This document shows, piece after piece, positions 63,679 to 64,000 of a stretch of 64,000 nucleotides of DNA (position 1 is the first letter of the stretch; each line of letters starts with the position of its first letter). The stretch is taken from the NCBI GenBank assembly GCA_014058405.1, contig CP047423.1, positions 4,061,729 to 4,125,728 on the forward strand, given 5' to 3'. This DNA comes from Candidatus Nitrospira kreftii (GTDB lineage: Bacteria; Nitrospirota; Nitrospiria; Nitrospirales; Nitrospiraceae). Below the pieces are notes generated by a model that searched no databases, was not told the origin of the DNA, and worked only from the letters and a program-made list of their open reading frames with translations. A program made the translations under genes and the position numbers.

Positions 63679-64000
63679 CTCCGAATGTTCTAGATAAAGA
63701 AGATTCGGAGTAATCGGATTAGGAGTAGTAACGTGAAGAGTGAGGATAAGAGATAAGATATGGGGTTTAAAAGAGAAAAATATATTGAAAGAGACTGATA
63801 AGTTTGGGGATACCATGTTTCTAACTCGGTACAACGTGTGGAGAATCTTTCTTAAGATGTCGCAGAATGAGTCATAATCGACTCCCTAGCTCAATAAGTA
63901 GGCAGGTTATGCACTACTGTTCACACGGTGGTGGAATGAGAAGTGAAAATTTGTTATCCACAGGTGTGAATAATCCTGTGTATAGAAATTTGAGTGAGTT
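63679..64000. other. AT-rich gene-free region with DnaA-box-like 9-mers (candidate oriC edge)
   Basis: About 320 bases without genes, rich in A/G and AT. Near the end: TTATCCACA (63954-63962), a perfect DnaA box; TGTGAATAA (63965-63973), the complement of TTATTCACA; and TGTGTATAG (63977-63985), the complement of CTATACACA. Three boxes in 32 bases next to AT-rich DNA resemble an origin. dnaA would be expected just past the window edge. Confidence 0.6.

Overview
The window reads as one stretch of a free-living Gram-negative chromosome with moderately high GC. Outer-membrane and Tat features, lipoproteins with lipoboxes, TPR, PilZ and HEAT proteins, and the housekeeping gene orders fit Nitrospira (phylum Nitrospirota). 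This assignment rests on remembered protein resemblance only; no search was run.

Layout. 1-9.4 kb: partial amino-acid permease, C26 glutamine hydrolase, M24 peptidase, TatA-like protein with a long tail, HEAT lipoprotein, two PilZ paralogues, and the tig-clpP-clpX proteostasis operon (minus). 9.4-13.5 kb: tRNA-Leu(UAG), tRNA-Ser(GGA), SRP RNA, the dnaX-ybaB-recR operon and a DksA/TraR-type protein. 13.5-16.1 kb: a frameshifted outer-membrane barrel gene, a TPR lipoprotein and a small lipoprotein. 16.21-24.02 kb: an integrative island in tRNA-Val(CAC), bounded by a 46-bp direct repeat. It carries a ParB-like / Dam-type methylase / GHKL-STAS gene trio, a broken PIN toxin, a MazF-type toxin-antitoxin pair, two excisionase-like proteins and a tyrosine integrase whose last codons lie inside the tRNA gene. 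24.1-34.6 kb: core genes trmFO-xerC-hslV-hslU-argB, an M28 peptidase, an ORF6N protein, a gamma-carbonic-anhydrase-like protein, rimO and purU. 34.8-44.9 kb: a two-component system, gcvP, a Tat-exported PLP enzyme, VapBC, a TIR-FGE-fold fusion and a Sel1 protein.

45.7-55.4 kb: a second integrative element in tRNA-Leu(CAG), bounded by a 21-bp direct repeat. It holds a secreted FG-GAP protein, a compact three-gene minus-strand operon (one member looks like a PD-(D/E)XK nuclease), a promoter with a structured leader ending in a terminator, then AlpA - CHC2 zinc-finger primase - DUF3631 ATPase - small genes - excisionase - XRE regulator - integrase. This resembles a phage satellite or mobilizable island. 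55.5-63.7 kb: an SF1-helicase-like protein without Walker A, a FitAB/VapBC-type pair sitting between two copies of the end of a TPR gene, a double-domain ThyX-like protein, hisS and a DsrE/F/H-like trio. The last 320 bases are AT-rich, gene-free and end in clustered DnaA-box-like 9-mers, so they may be the edge of oriC.

The best candidates for undescribed systems are the ParB-like/Dam/GHKL-STAS trio of the tRNA-Val island and the three-gene operon at 48.1-50.3 kb of the tRNA-Leu island. Both lie in proven-looking integrative elements beside integrases.
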